From: Planctomycetales bacterium | GTDB taxonomy: Bacteria; Planctomycetota; Planctomycetia; Pirellulales; Thermoguttaceae | DNA: 16,939 nt | Assembly: GCA_007119795.1 (NCBI GenBank) | Contig: SKOZ01000035.1 | Coordinates: forward strand, 1 to 16,939 | Direction: 5' to 3' | Part shown: piece after piece, positions 7,138-14,290 of the stretch | Position numbering within the stretch: position 1 is the stretch's first letter | How the letters are laid out: each line of letters opens with the position of its first letter | Notes under the pieces: generated by a model | What the model was told of the DNA's origin: nothing | Database searches by the model: none | The model's input: the letters and a program-made list of their open reading frames with translations, nothing else | Made by a program: the position numbers and the translations under genes

Positions 7138-8079
7138 TCAACTGGGGACGGGAACCTCTTCGACAAGGCGGTCGATGAGCACTTCGATCGCCTCCCGATG
7201 CCCGCCGTGCAGATACCCCCTGGCGAGCACCCGGTGGGCCAGCACGGAGACGGCCAACTGCTTGACGTCGTCGGGCACCACGTAGCGCCGCCCCGAGACC
7301 AGCGCCAGCGCCTGGCAGGCCCGGTAAAGCGCCAGCCCCCCGCGCGTGCTCACGCCGACGTGCAGATCCTCGTTCTCCCGAGTGGCCTGGACGATGTCGA
7401 GGATATACTCGTGGATCGCCTCGTCCACCTCGACGCGGCGGACCTCCTGCTGCAGGGCCACCACCTGTTCGCACGTGAGCACCGGCTCCAGCCAGTCGAC
7501 CGGCTCGCCCGGGCGGTGACTGACGAAGATCCGCATTTCGTCGTCGCGCGACGGGTAGCCCACGGAGAGGCGGAGGAGGAAGCGGTCGAGTTGGCTCTCG
7601 GGCAAGGGGTAGGTCCCCTCGAACTCAAGGGGATTCTGCGTGGCCAACACCATGAAGGGCCTGGGGAGCTCGTAGGTCTGGCCATCGACGGAGACCTGCG
7701 CCTCGCTCATGGCCTCGAGCAGAGCGCTTTGCGTCCGCGGGGTGGTGCGGTTGATCTCGTCGGCGAGGAGGACGTTGGCGAAGACCGGCCCGCGCGAGAA
7801 GGTGAACTGCTGCGTCTTCGTGTCGTAGACCGTGCTGCCGGTGATGTCCGCCGGCAGCAGGTCGGGCGTGAACTGCAAGCGGTGGAAGATTCCCGAAACA
7901 CTCTTGGCCAGGGCCTTCCCCACCAGGGTTTTCCCTACCCCGGGGACATCCTCCAGCAGGACGTGCTCCCCCGCCAACAGCGCCACGACGCAGAAGCGGA
8001 CCACGTCGTCCTTGCCCAGCACGACGCGACCCATGTTCGCGCGCAACTGGAGAATCAGCTCCTCGATCTCTTCGGCCAC
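7138..8079 (-). CDS. MoxR-family AAA+ ATPase
   Basis: Cytoplasmic AAA+ ATPase of 313 residues, thought to act as a chaperone for partners encoded downstream. Walker A is EDVPGVGKT at 43-51, Walker B LLADEINR at 104-111, sensor 1 ATQNP at 146-150, and LDRF at 164-167 is typical of MoxR. The C-terminal lid domain fills the rest. The frame stays open to 8226, but the GTG at 8079 is preceded by GGGAGAG (8084-8090) at good spacing, and homology to MoxR begins just after it. First gene of the MoxR-DUF58-transglutaminase cluster, transcribed away from the serpin. Confidence 0.94.
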   Translation of the reverse strand: MAEEIEELILQLRANMGRVVLGKDDVVRFCVVALLAGEHVLLEDVPGVGKTLVGKALAKSVSGIFHRLQFTPDLLPADITGSTVYDTKTQQFTFSRGPVFANVLLADEINRTTPRTQSALLEAMSEAQVSVDGQTYELPRPFMVLATQNPLEFEGTYPLPESQLDRFLLRLSVGYPSRDDEMRIFVSHRPGEPVDWLEPVLTCEQVVALQQEVRRVEVDEAIHEYILDIVQATRENEDLHVGVSTRGGLALYRACQALALVSGRRYVVPDDVKQLAVSVLAHRVLARGYLHGGHREAIEVLIDRLVEEVPVPS

Positions 8080-8626
8080 GCGTCTCTCCCAGAATAGGCG
8101 CTCGCTTTTTCCGATGCCGTGTCCACCGCCGCCGCACGTGCTCTGCGTGGTGGCCGTCTCGCCCTCGGAACATCCAACTCCTAACACAAATCGTAGTCCG
8201 CCCCGACCGGTTTGGTCTAGCCCCAAAGCGCATGGCCCTCACACGGGGGGCTCAAGAGGGAGAGCCGGAGCAGCATGGCGGACGCCCAAGCGTCAGGAAG
8301 GTCGGGTGGTCGGGTTTGGCGCAGCGACCTCACCCCTATATCCTCCCGCCGCCGGCCCCTCCGCTGACAATTGCTTTCCTCCCGCGCTCGCGCGTTCGCA
8401 CAGCAGATTCACCGGAAAATCACCCTCACGGCCGGGAACTTCCCTGCCGGGGCCTGCGTCCAATTCCCATGCCGCACCGATCGTGATCGCCGGGCCAAAC
8501 GTGAAAAGCGGCGAGCTACCCTTCCCTGCGCGCGGCTCCTCGCCTAATGTAAAAAGAATTGGGGGTCCGCCGGTCCGCAGCGCCACGCCCAGCGACATTT
8601 CCTTTCCTTTTCGGGAGGATTCGACG
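8080..8626. other. 547-bp divergent intergenic region, MoxR cluster / serpin
   Basis: It must hold promoters for both the MoxR cluster (leftward) and the serpin (rightward). I find no convincing -35/-10 pair on either strand. Small dyads are GGGAA-C-TTCCC at 8434-8444 and CGATCGTGATCG at 8478-8489; both are short enough to be chance. No credible gene: the frames open here have no ribosome binding site or recognisable protein. Confidence 0.6.
8613..8619 (+). promoter_or_regulatory. Strong Shine-Dalgarno site of the serpin gene
   Basis: GGGAGGA lies 7 bases before the ATG at 8627. It fixes the start directly ahead of the signal peptide, although the reading frame is open for almost 800 bp further upstream. 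Confidence 0.85.
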
Positions 8627-9853
8627 ATGACATCCTGGAGGTCGTTCCACCCCACTTTGCTCGTTCTGGCGACCGCGGCCGCCGCGGCGGTTTTCCCCCT
8701 GCGATCCGCGACCGCAATGGAGCCCGACGTGAAACTCCTGGTAGGCGGTAACAGCACCTTCGCCTTCGACCTCTACGGCGCGCTGCGCAGCGACCCGGGC
8801 AACGTCTTCTTCTCCCCCTACAGCATCTCCACCGCCTTGGCGATGACCTATGGCGGAGCCCGCGGCGAGACGGAGGCGGAGATGGCCCGCACGCTCCATC
8901 TCCCCTTTGAGGGGGGGCGGGTCCACGCCGCCTTTGCGCATTTGCAGGCAGCGCTGGACGAGGAGGCCGAGAAGGGCAACTACGAGTGGAACGTCGCCAA
9001 CCGCCTCTGGGGGCAGCGGGACTATGACTTCCTGCCCGCCTACCTCGAGCTCACCGAACGCTACTACGGTGCGCCGCTCGAAACGCTCGACTTCATGGGC
9101 TCGCCGGAGCCGGCTCGCCAGACGATCAACCGTTGGGTCGAGGAACAGACCAGGGACAGAATCCAGGACCTCCTCCCCTCAGGGAGCATCACGCGCGACA
9201 CCGTCCTGGTCTTGACCAATGCCATTTATTTCCTCGGCAATTGGGAGCGGCAGTTCCCGGCCGAGGCCACCCGCGAGGCGCCCTTCTTCCTGGCCGGCAA
9301 CGAGACCGTGGACGTATCGATGATGCACCAGCAGGGGCGCTTCCGCCATGCGGCGGTCGACGGGGTGCAGCTCCTGGAGATGCCCTACCAGGGCAGAAGA
9401 CTGGCCATGGTCGTGGTGCTGCCGGAGTCCCGCGGAGGGCTGGGGGCCGTCGAGGATCGCCTCAGTCCGGCGGCGCTCGACGGCTGGCTCGGCCGCCTGG
9501 CCCCGCGGGAGGTCAGCATCTTCTTCCCCCGGTTCCGCGTCGAGTCGCAGTTCAATCTCAACGAGACGCTCGAGGAGCTGGGAATGCCGACGGCCTTCAG
9601 CCAGGATGCCGACTTCTCGGCAATGAGCAGCCGGCGGGACCTGGCGATCAGCGACGTCGTCCACAAGGCCTTTGTCGAGGTGGACGAGAAGGGCACCGAG
9701 GCCGCCGCCGCCACGGGCGTGGTCATCGGGCGGCTGGCGCTTCCCCCCCAACCCGTGGAGTTCCGCGCCGACCACCCCTTCCTCTTTCTCATCCGCGATA
9801 CCGAGACGGGGAGCGTACTCTTCCTCGGCCGGGTCGCCAGACCCCAGTCGTGA
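8627..9853 (+). CDS. Secreted serpin-family protease inhibitor
   Basis: Predicted suicide inhibitor of serine (or cysteine) proteases, exported from the cytoplasm. The 408-residue product has a signal-peptide-like N-terminus (basic start, hydrophobic 10-23, likely cleavage near ATA-ME at 30), then a full-length serpin fold of about 375 residues. Family landmarks are NVFFSPYSISTALAMTYGGARGET split over 59-82, NAIYFLGNWE at 198-207, and the C-terminal signature FRADHPFLFLI at 379-389. The hinge EKGTEAAAAT at 354-363 matches the inhibitory consensus: Glu at P17, Thr at P14 and small residues P12-P9. Counting as in alpha-1-antitrypsin puts P1-P1' at Leu370-Ala371, before PP at P3'-P4', suggesting a chymotrypsin- or elastase-like target; Arg369 is the alternative P1. 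The target protease is unknown. Single-gene unit between two minus-strand operons. Confidence 0.97.
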   Translation: MTSWRSFHPTLLVLATAAAAAVFPLRSATAMEPDVKLLVGGNSTFAFDLYGALRSDPGNVFFSPYSISTALAMTYGGARGETEAEMARTLHLPFEGGRVHAAFAHLQAALDEEAEKGNYEWNVANRLWGQRDYDFLPAYLELTERYYGAPLETLDFMGSPEPARQTINRWVEEQTRDRIQDLLPSGSITRDTVLVLTNAIYFLGNWERQFPAEATREAPFFLAGNETVDVSMMHQQGRFRHAAVDGVQLLEMPYQGRRLAMVVVLPESRGGLGAVEDRLSPAALDGWLGRLAPREVSIFFPRFRVESQFNLNETLEELGMPTAFSQDADFSAMSSRRDLAISDVVHKAFVEVDEKGTEAAAATGVVIGRLALPPQPVEFRADHPFLFLIRDTETGSVLFLGRVARPQS

Positions 9854-9878
9854 ACGGCGCCGGAGGAGCTGAAGGAGT

Positions 9879-9911
9879 GGGGAAACGCCCGGCGGACCGG
9901 AGGCCGTTTCC
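9879..9911. terminator. Possible bidirectional terminator between serpin and ubiX
   Basis: GGAAACG (9881-9887) and CGTTTCC (9905-9911) form a perfect 7-bp stem with a 17-nt GC-rich loop, in the 67-bp gap between two convergent genes. There is no T-tract on either strand, so function is inferred from position. Confidence 0.4.
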
Positions 9912-9920
9912 GCCCCGGGC

Positions 9921-10607
9921 TCAGGTCCCCCAGCGACGGATGAGGTTGTTCTCGATCCTCAACTGATCGCAGATCCGCGCCACGACGAAGTCGACCAGGT
10001 CCTGGAGCTTGGTGACGCCGTGGTAGAAGGCGGGCATGGCGGGGAGGATCACGGCGCCCGCCTCGGCGGCCCGCAGCATGTTGGTGAGCTGCATGATCGA
10101 CAGCGGCGTCTCCCGCGGCATGAGGATCAGCGTCCGCCGCTCCTTCAGATGGACTTCGGCGGCGCGGTGGATGAGGTTCGAGCTCGTGCCCTGGACGATG
10201 GCGCTGAGCGTGCCGCCCGAGCAGGGGCAGACCACCATCCCGTCGGTCAGGTACGATCCGCTGGCCAGCGGGGCCATGGGGTCGCGGTAGTGGTGGTAGA
10301 AGACCTGTCCCGGTTCGCCCGAGGAGACCGCCAGCACGTTGCTCGACTCCCCGGAGATGCCCGCCAGCGTGCGGAGGTTGCGGAGCTTGGGGTCGCGGGG
10401 CGTCTCGCCGGTATCGAGGAGCAGGGCGGCGGTGGAGAAGTTGTCGATGTCGACGTTGATGTTCAGCTCCTGGCGGATCACCGACTGGGCCGCCTGGCTG
10501 ACGGTAAGCTGGACGTCGCACCCGGCGGCGAGCAGGACCTCGATGAGCCGCGTGGCGTAGGTCGCGCCGCTGGCCCCGGTGATGGCCACGACGATATTGC
10601 GTTTCAT
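9921..10607 (-). CDS. ubiX: UbiX flavin prenyltransferase
   Basis: Attaches a dimethylallyl group to FMN to make prenylated FMN, the cofactor of UbiD-type decarboxylases. The 228-residue protein shows the flavoprotein loop GASGA at 11-15, VCPCSGGTLSAIVQG at 126-140, KERR at 155-158, PRETPLS at 164-170 and PAFYH at 192-196. By alignment from memory with Pseudomonas UbiX, Glu47, Lys155, Arg165, Glu166 and Tyr195 match the active-site residues, so it should be active. It is about 25-30 residues longer than the usual 190-210 because of an insertion around 63-97. Its ATG overlaps the menG stop (ATGA), with GGGGGAG upstream, so the two are probably translationally coupled. Confidence 0.96.
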   Translation of the reverse strand: MKRNIVVAITGASGATYATRLIEVLLAAGCDVQLTVSQAAQSVIRQELNINVDIDNFSTAALLLDTGETPRDPKLRNLRTLAGISGESSNVLAVSSGEPGQVFYHHYRDPMAPLASGSYLTDGMVVCPCSGGTLSAIVQGTSSNLIHRAAEVHLKERRTLILMPRETPLSIMQLTNMLRAAEAGAVILPAMPAFYHGVTKLQDLVDFVVARICDQLRIENNLIRRWGT

Positions 10608-11344
10608 CGCTCCCCCACGTAAAGCGTTGCGATTCCGAAGGTAAATCGATAGTACCGCGTCCGCCCGAGCCCCGCCAGGCGCATTCGCTCCAAGAGGGCC
10701 TCGAACTGCGGGAATGCCGCGACGCTCTCCGGCAGGTAGTGGTAGGCCGACTGGCGGTTGCGGGCCAGGGCCTGCCCGACCTGGGGCAGCACGCGGTGGA
10801 AGTACCAGCCGTAGATCGCTCGCAGCGGCTGCGATTGCGGCAGGGCGAACTCCAGCACCGCCACCCGTCCCCCAGGCCGGCAGACGCGTGCCATCTCTGC
10901 CAGGGCGGCATCGGTCTCGGCGACGTTCCTCAGCCCGAAGGCCACGCAGACCACGGCGAACGAGGCGTCGGCGAAGGGGAGCCGCAGGGCATCGGCCTGG
11001 ACGAGCCGTACGAGGCGCTCGGCCCCGGCGCGGCGGATCTTTTCGCGGCCGACGGCCAGCATGGGCGGGCAGAAATCGGCCCCCACCACGGCCACGCGAC
11101 CGTGGCCGGCGCGGGAGTACTCCAGCGCCAGGTCGGCCGTGCCCGTGCAGACGTCGAGCACGGGTCCCTCGCCGGGCGGCACCAGCCGCGTCGTCCGCCG
11201 CCGCCAGCGGCGGTCGACGCCCGCCGAGAGGAGGCGGTTCAGCAGGTCGTAGCGCGGGGCGATCTCGGCGAACATCCGCCGCACCCGCGAGCCCGACTTG
11301 TCCGGTAACCGTTCACGGGGGACTGTCCCGATTTTCGCGGCCAT
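10604..11344 (-). CDS. menG: Demethylmenaquinone / ubiquinone C-methyltransferase (MenG/UbiE)
   Basis: SAM-dependent methyltransferase that adds the ring C-methyl in the last step of menaquinone synthesis. The 246-residue product has the family N-terminus DKSGSRVRRMFAEIAPRYD at 15-33, SAM motif I VLDVCTGTAD at 62-71, GADFCPPML at 89-97 and the UbiE motif AFGLRNV at 135-141. The ATG at 11344 has GAGGAA about 9 bases upstream. Residues 2-13 (AAKIGTVPRERL) are not family sequence: they are the translation of a dispersed palindromic repeat, with a rare TTA codon at Leu13. Conserved sequence starts only after it. The start codon lies between the arms of an inverted repeat. The gene lies 103 bp after the UbiD homologue and overlaps ubiX. 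A planctomycete would use it for menaquinone, but ubiquinone cannot be excluded from sequence. Confidence 0.94.
   Translation of the reverse strand: MAAKIGTVPRERLPDKSGSRVRRMFAEIAPRYDLLNRLLSAGVDRRWRRRTTRLVPPGEGPVLDVCTGTADLALEYSRAGHGRVAVVGADFCPPMLAVGREKIRRAGAERLVRLVQADALRLPFADASFAVVCVAFGLRNVAETDAALAEMARVCRPGGRVAVLEFALPQSQPLRAIYGWYFHRVLPQVGQALARNRQSAYHYLPESVAAFPQFEALLERMRLAGLGRTRYYRFTFGIATLYVGER
11305..11342. repeat. Palindromic repeat family, copy A (inside menG 5' end)
   Basis: It starts GTAACCGTTCACG, continues GGGGACTGTCCC, then GATTTTCGCGGCC. On the minus strand it is translated as residues 2-13 of MenG. Its inner part (from 11317) is the left arm of an inverted repeat with copy B. Confidence 0.85.
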
Positions 11345-11398
11345 AGAAGGTATTCCTCGTGGACGGCGCGATTCGGCCGCGAAAATGGGACTGTCCCC
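11317..11398. repeat. Inverted repeat flanking the menG start (copies A and B)
   Basis: Left arm 11317-11342 and right arm 11375-11398 pair over 23 bp with one mismatch and one bulged base: GGGGAC/GTCCC and ATTTTCGCGGCC against GGCCGCGAAAAT, then GGGAC/GTCCCC. The 32-nt loop holds the menG Shine-Dalgarno and the first base or two of the start codon. In the mRNA this hairpin would present or mask the ribosome binding site. The right side continues with CTTCGGCCGGCG, also seen in copy C. Confidence 0.8.
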
Positions 11399-11447
11399 TT
11401 CGGCCGGCGCGGCGGTAAGGGGGGTGGTAGGGTAAGGGAGAGCAGGG

Positions 11448-12932
11448 TCAGCGCCCATCATCCCCTCCCGGCAGGCCGATCCCCAGCCCGTATTCCGTCC
11501 AGCGCTCGGCCACGGCGGCGGCGATCGCCGCATCGCGCCGCCCCAGCCGGGCCGCCGGCTCCGCCGATCGTTCGCCGGGAAGCTTGCGCGTGGCGTCGAC
11601 GGCCATCCGTTGCGGGAGCACCGAGGCGGCGGCCGGGTCCCAGGGATCGGGGGGGCCGGCGACGAAGAAGACGTCGCTTGCCGGGTCGACGTGCTGCGCC
11701 AGGGCCGCCCCCACGGCCGCCGCGTCGGCCAGGTCCACTCCCTCGTCCACGACGACGACGACGCGGCCGAAGAGCGTGGCCGCCTGGCTCCAGAGACCGC
11801 AGACGGTGCGGCGCGCCTGGCCGGGAAAGGTCTTGCGAACGGCGGCGAAGACGACGTGGCGGGCCGCGGCCCACTCCGGCAAGGCGTAGTCGACCAGGCC
11901 GGGCACGGCCCCGGTAACGAGCGGCTTGACGATCCGCGCCAGGGCGGCTTGCAGCCGCGTCCCCTCGTTGGGCACCGCCCCGAAGATCATGGCCGGGGCG
12001 ACGGGATTGGCCCGCTGCGTCATGGCCGTCACCTCGACGACCGGCGCCGCCGCGCCATTCCGGCAGCAGCCGGTAGGCACCGCCACCGGTCCGGCGGCCG
12101 CCGCTTCGCCGGCCGGATCGACGAACCCCTCGACCACCACTTCCGCCTCCGCGGGAACGTGGAGGGGGAGAGTGCGCCCCGGGAGCACATCGAGGGCCTT
12201 GCCGCGGAGCACCCCGGCAAAGCCGCTGCGATCGATCCCGGGGGGCAACGGTGCCACCGCCGCAAAGGTCTGTTCTGGCTCGCCCCCCCACGAGGCCGCC
12301 ACCGGCATTGGCTGCCCCCGGTGGCGGTGCTCCTCCCACACCGCGGCGAAGGGATCGAAGGGGGCGTGGACCACGGCCAGCCGCCGCCGATCGAGCACGA
12401 CCAGCTCGTGGCGGGCCAGGTGGGTGCGGCCGTCGTGGTCGGAGAAGGTGAGCACGCCGCCGCTCAGCGCCGCCGCCTTCTCGTCGGGCCAACAGCGGAG
12501 CGCGGGGAGCAGCCCCAGATCGACGTCCTCGCCGAGACGAACCACCTGTTGCGAAGGCCCGCTGCGGACGGTCCGGGGCGCGAGCGCGGCGAACGGATCC
12601 TGTCCGGTTGCCGCCCGCAACCGCTGCAGCCAGCCCCGCGCCCCTTCCGGCTCCGCCAGGGCGGCGAGGCGGCCGGCCGCCTCGTCGAGGTCTTCGGCTC
12701 CCAGGGCGAAGAGGATGCGTTCCTGCGTACCCCACAAGCCTGCAACGAGCGGGATCTCGCAACCCGCCACCTCACCGAAGAGGACCGCCGGGCCGCCCGC
12801 CTCGAAGGCCCGGCAGGCAACCTCTGCGATCTCCAGATCGGGCGCGACCTCGACACCCACACGGGCCAGCTCGCCCGAGCGGCCCAGCCCCTCCAGCAGG
12901 TCGACCAGGCATCGATGAGACATGGGCTCCAT
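11448..12932 (-). CDS. ubiD: UbiD-family protein, catalytic residues apparently replaced
   Basis: UbiD enzymes decarboxylate aromatic or unsaturated acids using prenylated FMN. This 494-residue protein has the family length and layout: GELARVGVEV at 20-29, AGGPAVLF at 45-52, FAGVLRG at 238-244, VPAEAEVVVEGFV at 259-271, KTFPGQARR at 367-375, VVVVVDEGVDLAD at 391-403 and VDATRKLPGE at 445-454. Yet the key sites differ. The NxGxYR block reads THLARHE (170-176), putting His171 at the metal Asn and Glu176 at the catalytic Arg. The EGPFGE block reads AGPVAV (280-285), losing both catalytic Glu. The metal Glu before FAG is Arg235. It may be an inactive subunit, a partner of UbiX, or a new chemistry. 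No good Shine-Dalgarno supports 12932; the ATG at 12923 has GGAG three bases upstream. Confidence 0.88.
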   Translation of the reverse strand: MEPMSHRCLVDLLEGLGRSGELARVGVEVAPDLEIAEVACRAFEAGGPAVLFGEVAGCEIPLVAGLWGTQERILFALGAEDLDEAAGRLAALAEPEGARGWLQRLRAATGQDPFAALAPRTVRSGPSQQVVRLGEDVDLGLLPALRCWPDEKAAALSGGVLTFSDHDGRTHLARHELVVLDRRRLAVVHAPFDPFAAVWEEHRHRGQPMPVAASWGGEPEQTFAAVAPLPPGIDRSGFAGVLRGKALDVLPGRTLPLHVPAEAEVVVEGFVDPAGEAAAAGPVAVPTGCCRNGAAAPVVEVTAMTQRANPVAPAMIFGAVPNEGTRLQAALARIVKPLVTGAVPGLVDYALPEWAAARHVVFAAVRKTFPGQARRTVCGLWSQAATLFGRVVVVVDEGVDLADAAAVGAALAQHVDPASDVFFVAGPPDPWDPAAASVLPQRMAVDATRKLPGERSAEPAARLGRRDAAIAAAVAERWTEYGLGIGLPGGDDGR

Positions 12933-12975
12933 TGTAAGCCGAAGCGGCCCGCCGCGGGAGGGAGCCGGAGGCGGG

Positions 12976-13074
12976 GTAACCGTTCACGGGGGACTGCCCC
13001 CTTCGGCCGGCGTAAAGACAGCGTCGGTTGGCCCAAAAAACGAACCAGTCCCCGGCCGGTGCGTGAACGGTTAC
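12976..13074. repeat. 99-bp MITE-like palindromic element (copies C and D)
   Basis: The ends are a perfect 13-bp terminal inverted repeat: GTAACCGTTCACG at 12976-12988 and CGTGAACGGTTAC at 13062-13074. Just inside, GGGGACTG (12989-12996) pairs with CAGTCCCC (13046-13053) across an 8-nt offset on the right. The centre contains CTTCGGCCGGCG and a run of six A. It carries no coding sequence and lies in the gap between miaA and the UbiD homologue. No obvious target-site duplication is visible. Confidence 0.8.
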
Positions 13075-13157
13075 GCAGCAGGGAGATCTTTAGCGCTTCC
13101 CCAGTCTATGGCCATCCGGGTCGGTTCTCAGCCCGAGACCGAAAACTGAACACCCTC

Positions 13158-14081
13158 TCACCCCTCGGCAACCTGCTCGGCCAGTTCCGCAGCCGTGCGG
13201 CCCGCGGCGTGAAGGAAGCGGCACTCGCTCAGCGAGCGGAACCAGGTGGCCTGCCGCTTGGCGAACTGCCGCGTCCGCTGCTGAATGAGGGCGGTGGTCG
13301 CCTCGAGGTCGCGCTCGCCGGCGAGATGCTCGAAAACCTCGCGATAGCCCAGCGCCTGGCGTGCCGTGCGGCTCAAGGGATAAGGCTCGGCCCGCAGGCG
13401 GCGGACCTCGTCGACCAGGCCCGCGGCCATCATCGCCTCCACGCGGCGGTCGATCCGCTCGTGGAGCCGATCGGCGGGCCATTGGAGGACGTAGACCCGG
13501 CAGGCCTCGGCGGGGCGGCCGCGGGCGAACTGCTGCTGCCAGCGGCTCAGGGGCACACCGGTCTTCTCGAAGACTTCCAGGGCGCGGACCACGCGCCGCA
13601 CGTCGTTGGCGTGCAGCCGCTCCGCCGCCGCCGGGTCGACGGCCGCAAGCTGCGCATGGAGCCAGCCGCGCCCCTGCTGCCGCGCTTCCGCCTCGATGCG
13701 GCGCCGGAATTCCCAGTCGGCCGGCGGCCCTCGGAAAATACCCCGCAGCAGCCCCTTGAGGTAGAGCGGCGTGCCGCCGACGAAGAGCACCTCCCGGTTC
13801 CGCTCGCGGATCGCCCGGGCGGCTTCGGCCGCCGCTTCCAGGTAGGCGGCCAGGCTGAACTCCTCGTGCGGCTCGATCAGGTCGACGAGGTGGTGCGGCA
13901 CCCGCTGCCGCTCCTCGACGGTCGGCTTGGCCGTGCCGACGTCCATCCGCCGGTAGAGGGCCATCGAGTCCATGGAGACGATCTCCGCCCCGATCCGCTC
14001 GGCCAACCGGATCCCCACCTCCGTCTTGCCCGAGGCGGTCTGGCCGGTGAGGAACCAGCAGTCGGCGAAGTCCGGGTTCAC
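13158..14081 (-). CDS. miaA: tRNA dimethylallyltransferase MiaA
   Basis: Transfers a dimethylallyl group from DMAPP to N6 of A37 in tRNAs that read codons starting with U. The 307-residue product is of normal length. It shows the P-loop GQTASGKT at 13-20 (usually GPTASGKT), the DSMALYRRMDVGTAKP block at 38-53 including Asp38, VGGTPLYLKGLLRG at 101-114 with Thr104, LGYREV at 244-249 and QRTRQFAKRQATWFR at 268-282. The start codon is GTG, with AGGA about 8 bases upstream. It is separated from the UbiD homologue by 225 bp of repeat DNA, so an operon with the quinone genes is doubtful. Both MiaA and UbiX use dimethylallyl donors, which is probably coincidental. Confidence 0.97.
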   Translation of the reverse strand: MNPDFADCWFLTGQTASGKTEVGIRLAERIGAEIVSMDSMALYRRMDVGTAKPTVEERQRVPHHLVDLIEPHEEFSLAAYLEAAAEAARAIRERNREVLFVGGTPLYLKGLLRGIFRGPPADWEFRRRIEAEARQQGRGWLHAQLAAVDPAAAERLHANDVRRVVRALEVFEKTGVPLSRWQQQFARGRPAEACRVYVLQWPADRLHERIDRRVEAMMAAGLVDEVRRLRAEPYPLSRTARQALGYREVFEHLAGERDLEATTALIQQRTRQFAKRQATWFRSLSECRFLHAAGRTAAELAEQVAEG

Positions 14082-14131
14082 GGGCAGTGTCCTGCGAGTG
14101 GTGAGGCCGAGGGGTTAGGGACTAGAGGTTA

Positions 14132-14158
14132 GGGGGCGGGTTGGGTCGAGGAGGGGGG
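14132..14158 (+). promoter_or_regulatory. G-quadruplex-forming motif
   Basis: Four G-runs (14132-14136, 14138-14140, 14143-14145, 14153-14158) are separated by loops of 1, 2 and 7 bases, which fits the canonical G3+/N1-7 pattern. Further GGGG and GGG runs with TTA linkers lie at 14111-14120. It is just upstream of miaA on the other strand, so the miaA leader would carry the C-rich strand. Confidence 0.5.
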
Positions 14159-14189
14159 ATGGTCGAATCGGGGATCGATACGTTTCTGA

Positions 14190-14225
14190 GTAACCGTTCA
14201 CGGGGGACGGTCCCCTTCGGCCGCC
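14190..14225. repeat. Palindromic repeat family, copy E (solo)
   Basis: GTAACCGTTCACG (14190-14202) followed by GGGGACGGTCCCC and TTCGGCC. Same start and core as copies A and C, but with no partner arm nearby. Confidence 0.8.
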
Positions 14226-14290
14226 CCCCAGTCCACGCTTCCTCGTCGATCGCGGCGAACATTCCCACCCTCGCCGAGGGCGCGGCGCGC

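Noticed and set aside
8080..8226. N-terminal extension of the MoxR gene to an ATG at 8226
   Set aside because: The added residues have no MoxR similarity, and a GTG with a good Shine-Dalgarno lies at 8079.
7832..8626. Upstream extension of the serpin frame
   Set aside because: It is antisense to MoxR for its first part and has no start signal; the signal peptide begins at 8627 behind GGGAGGA.
8080..8626. Riboswitch or small RNA in the long gap before the serpin
   Set aside because: Only short dyads are visible, with no conserved core that I recognise.
11345..11533. N-terminal extension of menG
   Set aside because: The extension would run through repeat copy B and the 3' end of the UbiD gene and has no homology; the ATG at 11344 has a ribosome binding site.
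12976..13074. Insertion sequence
   Set aside because: Too short and no transposase; only a non-autonomous MITE-like element can be supported.
11610..14132. An 840-codon open frame on the plus strand
   Set aside because: It runs antisense through the clearly recognisable UbiD and MiaA genes; the frame is open because of GC-rich codon bias and matches no known protein.
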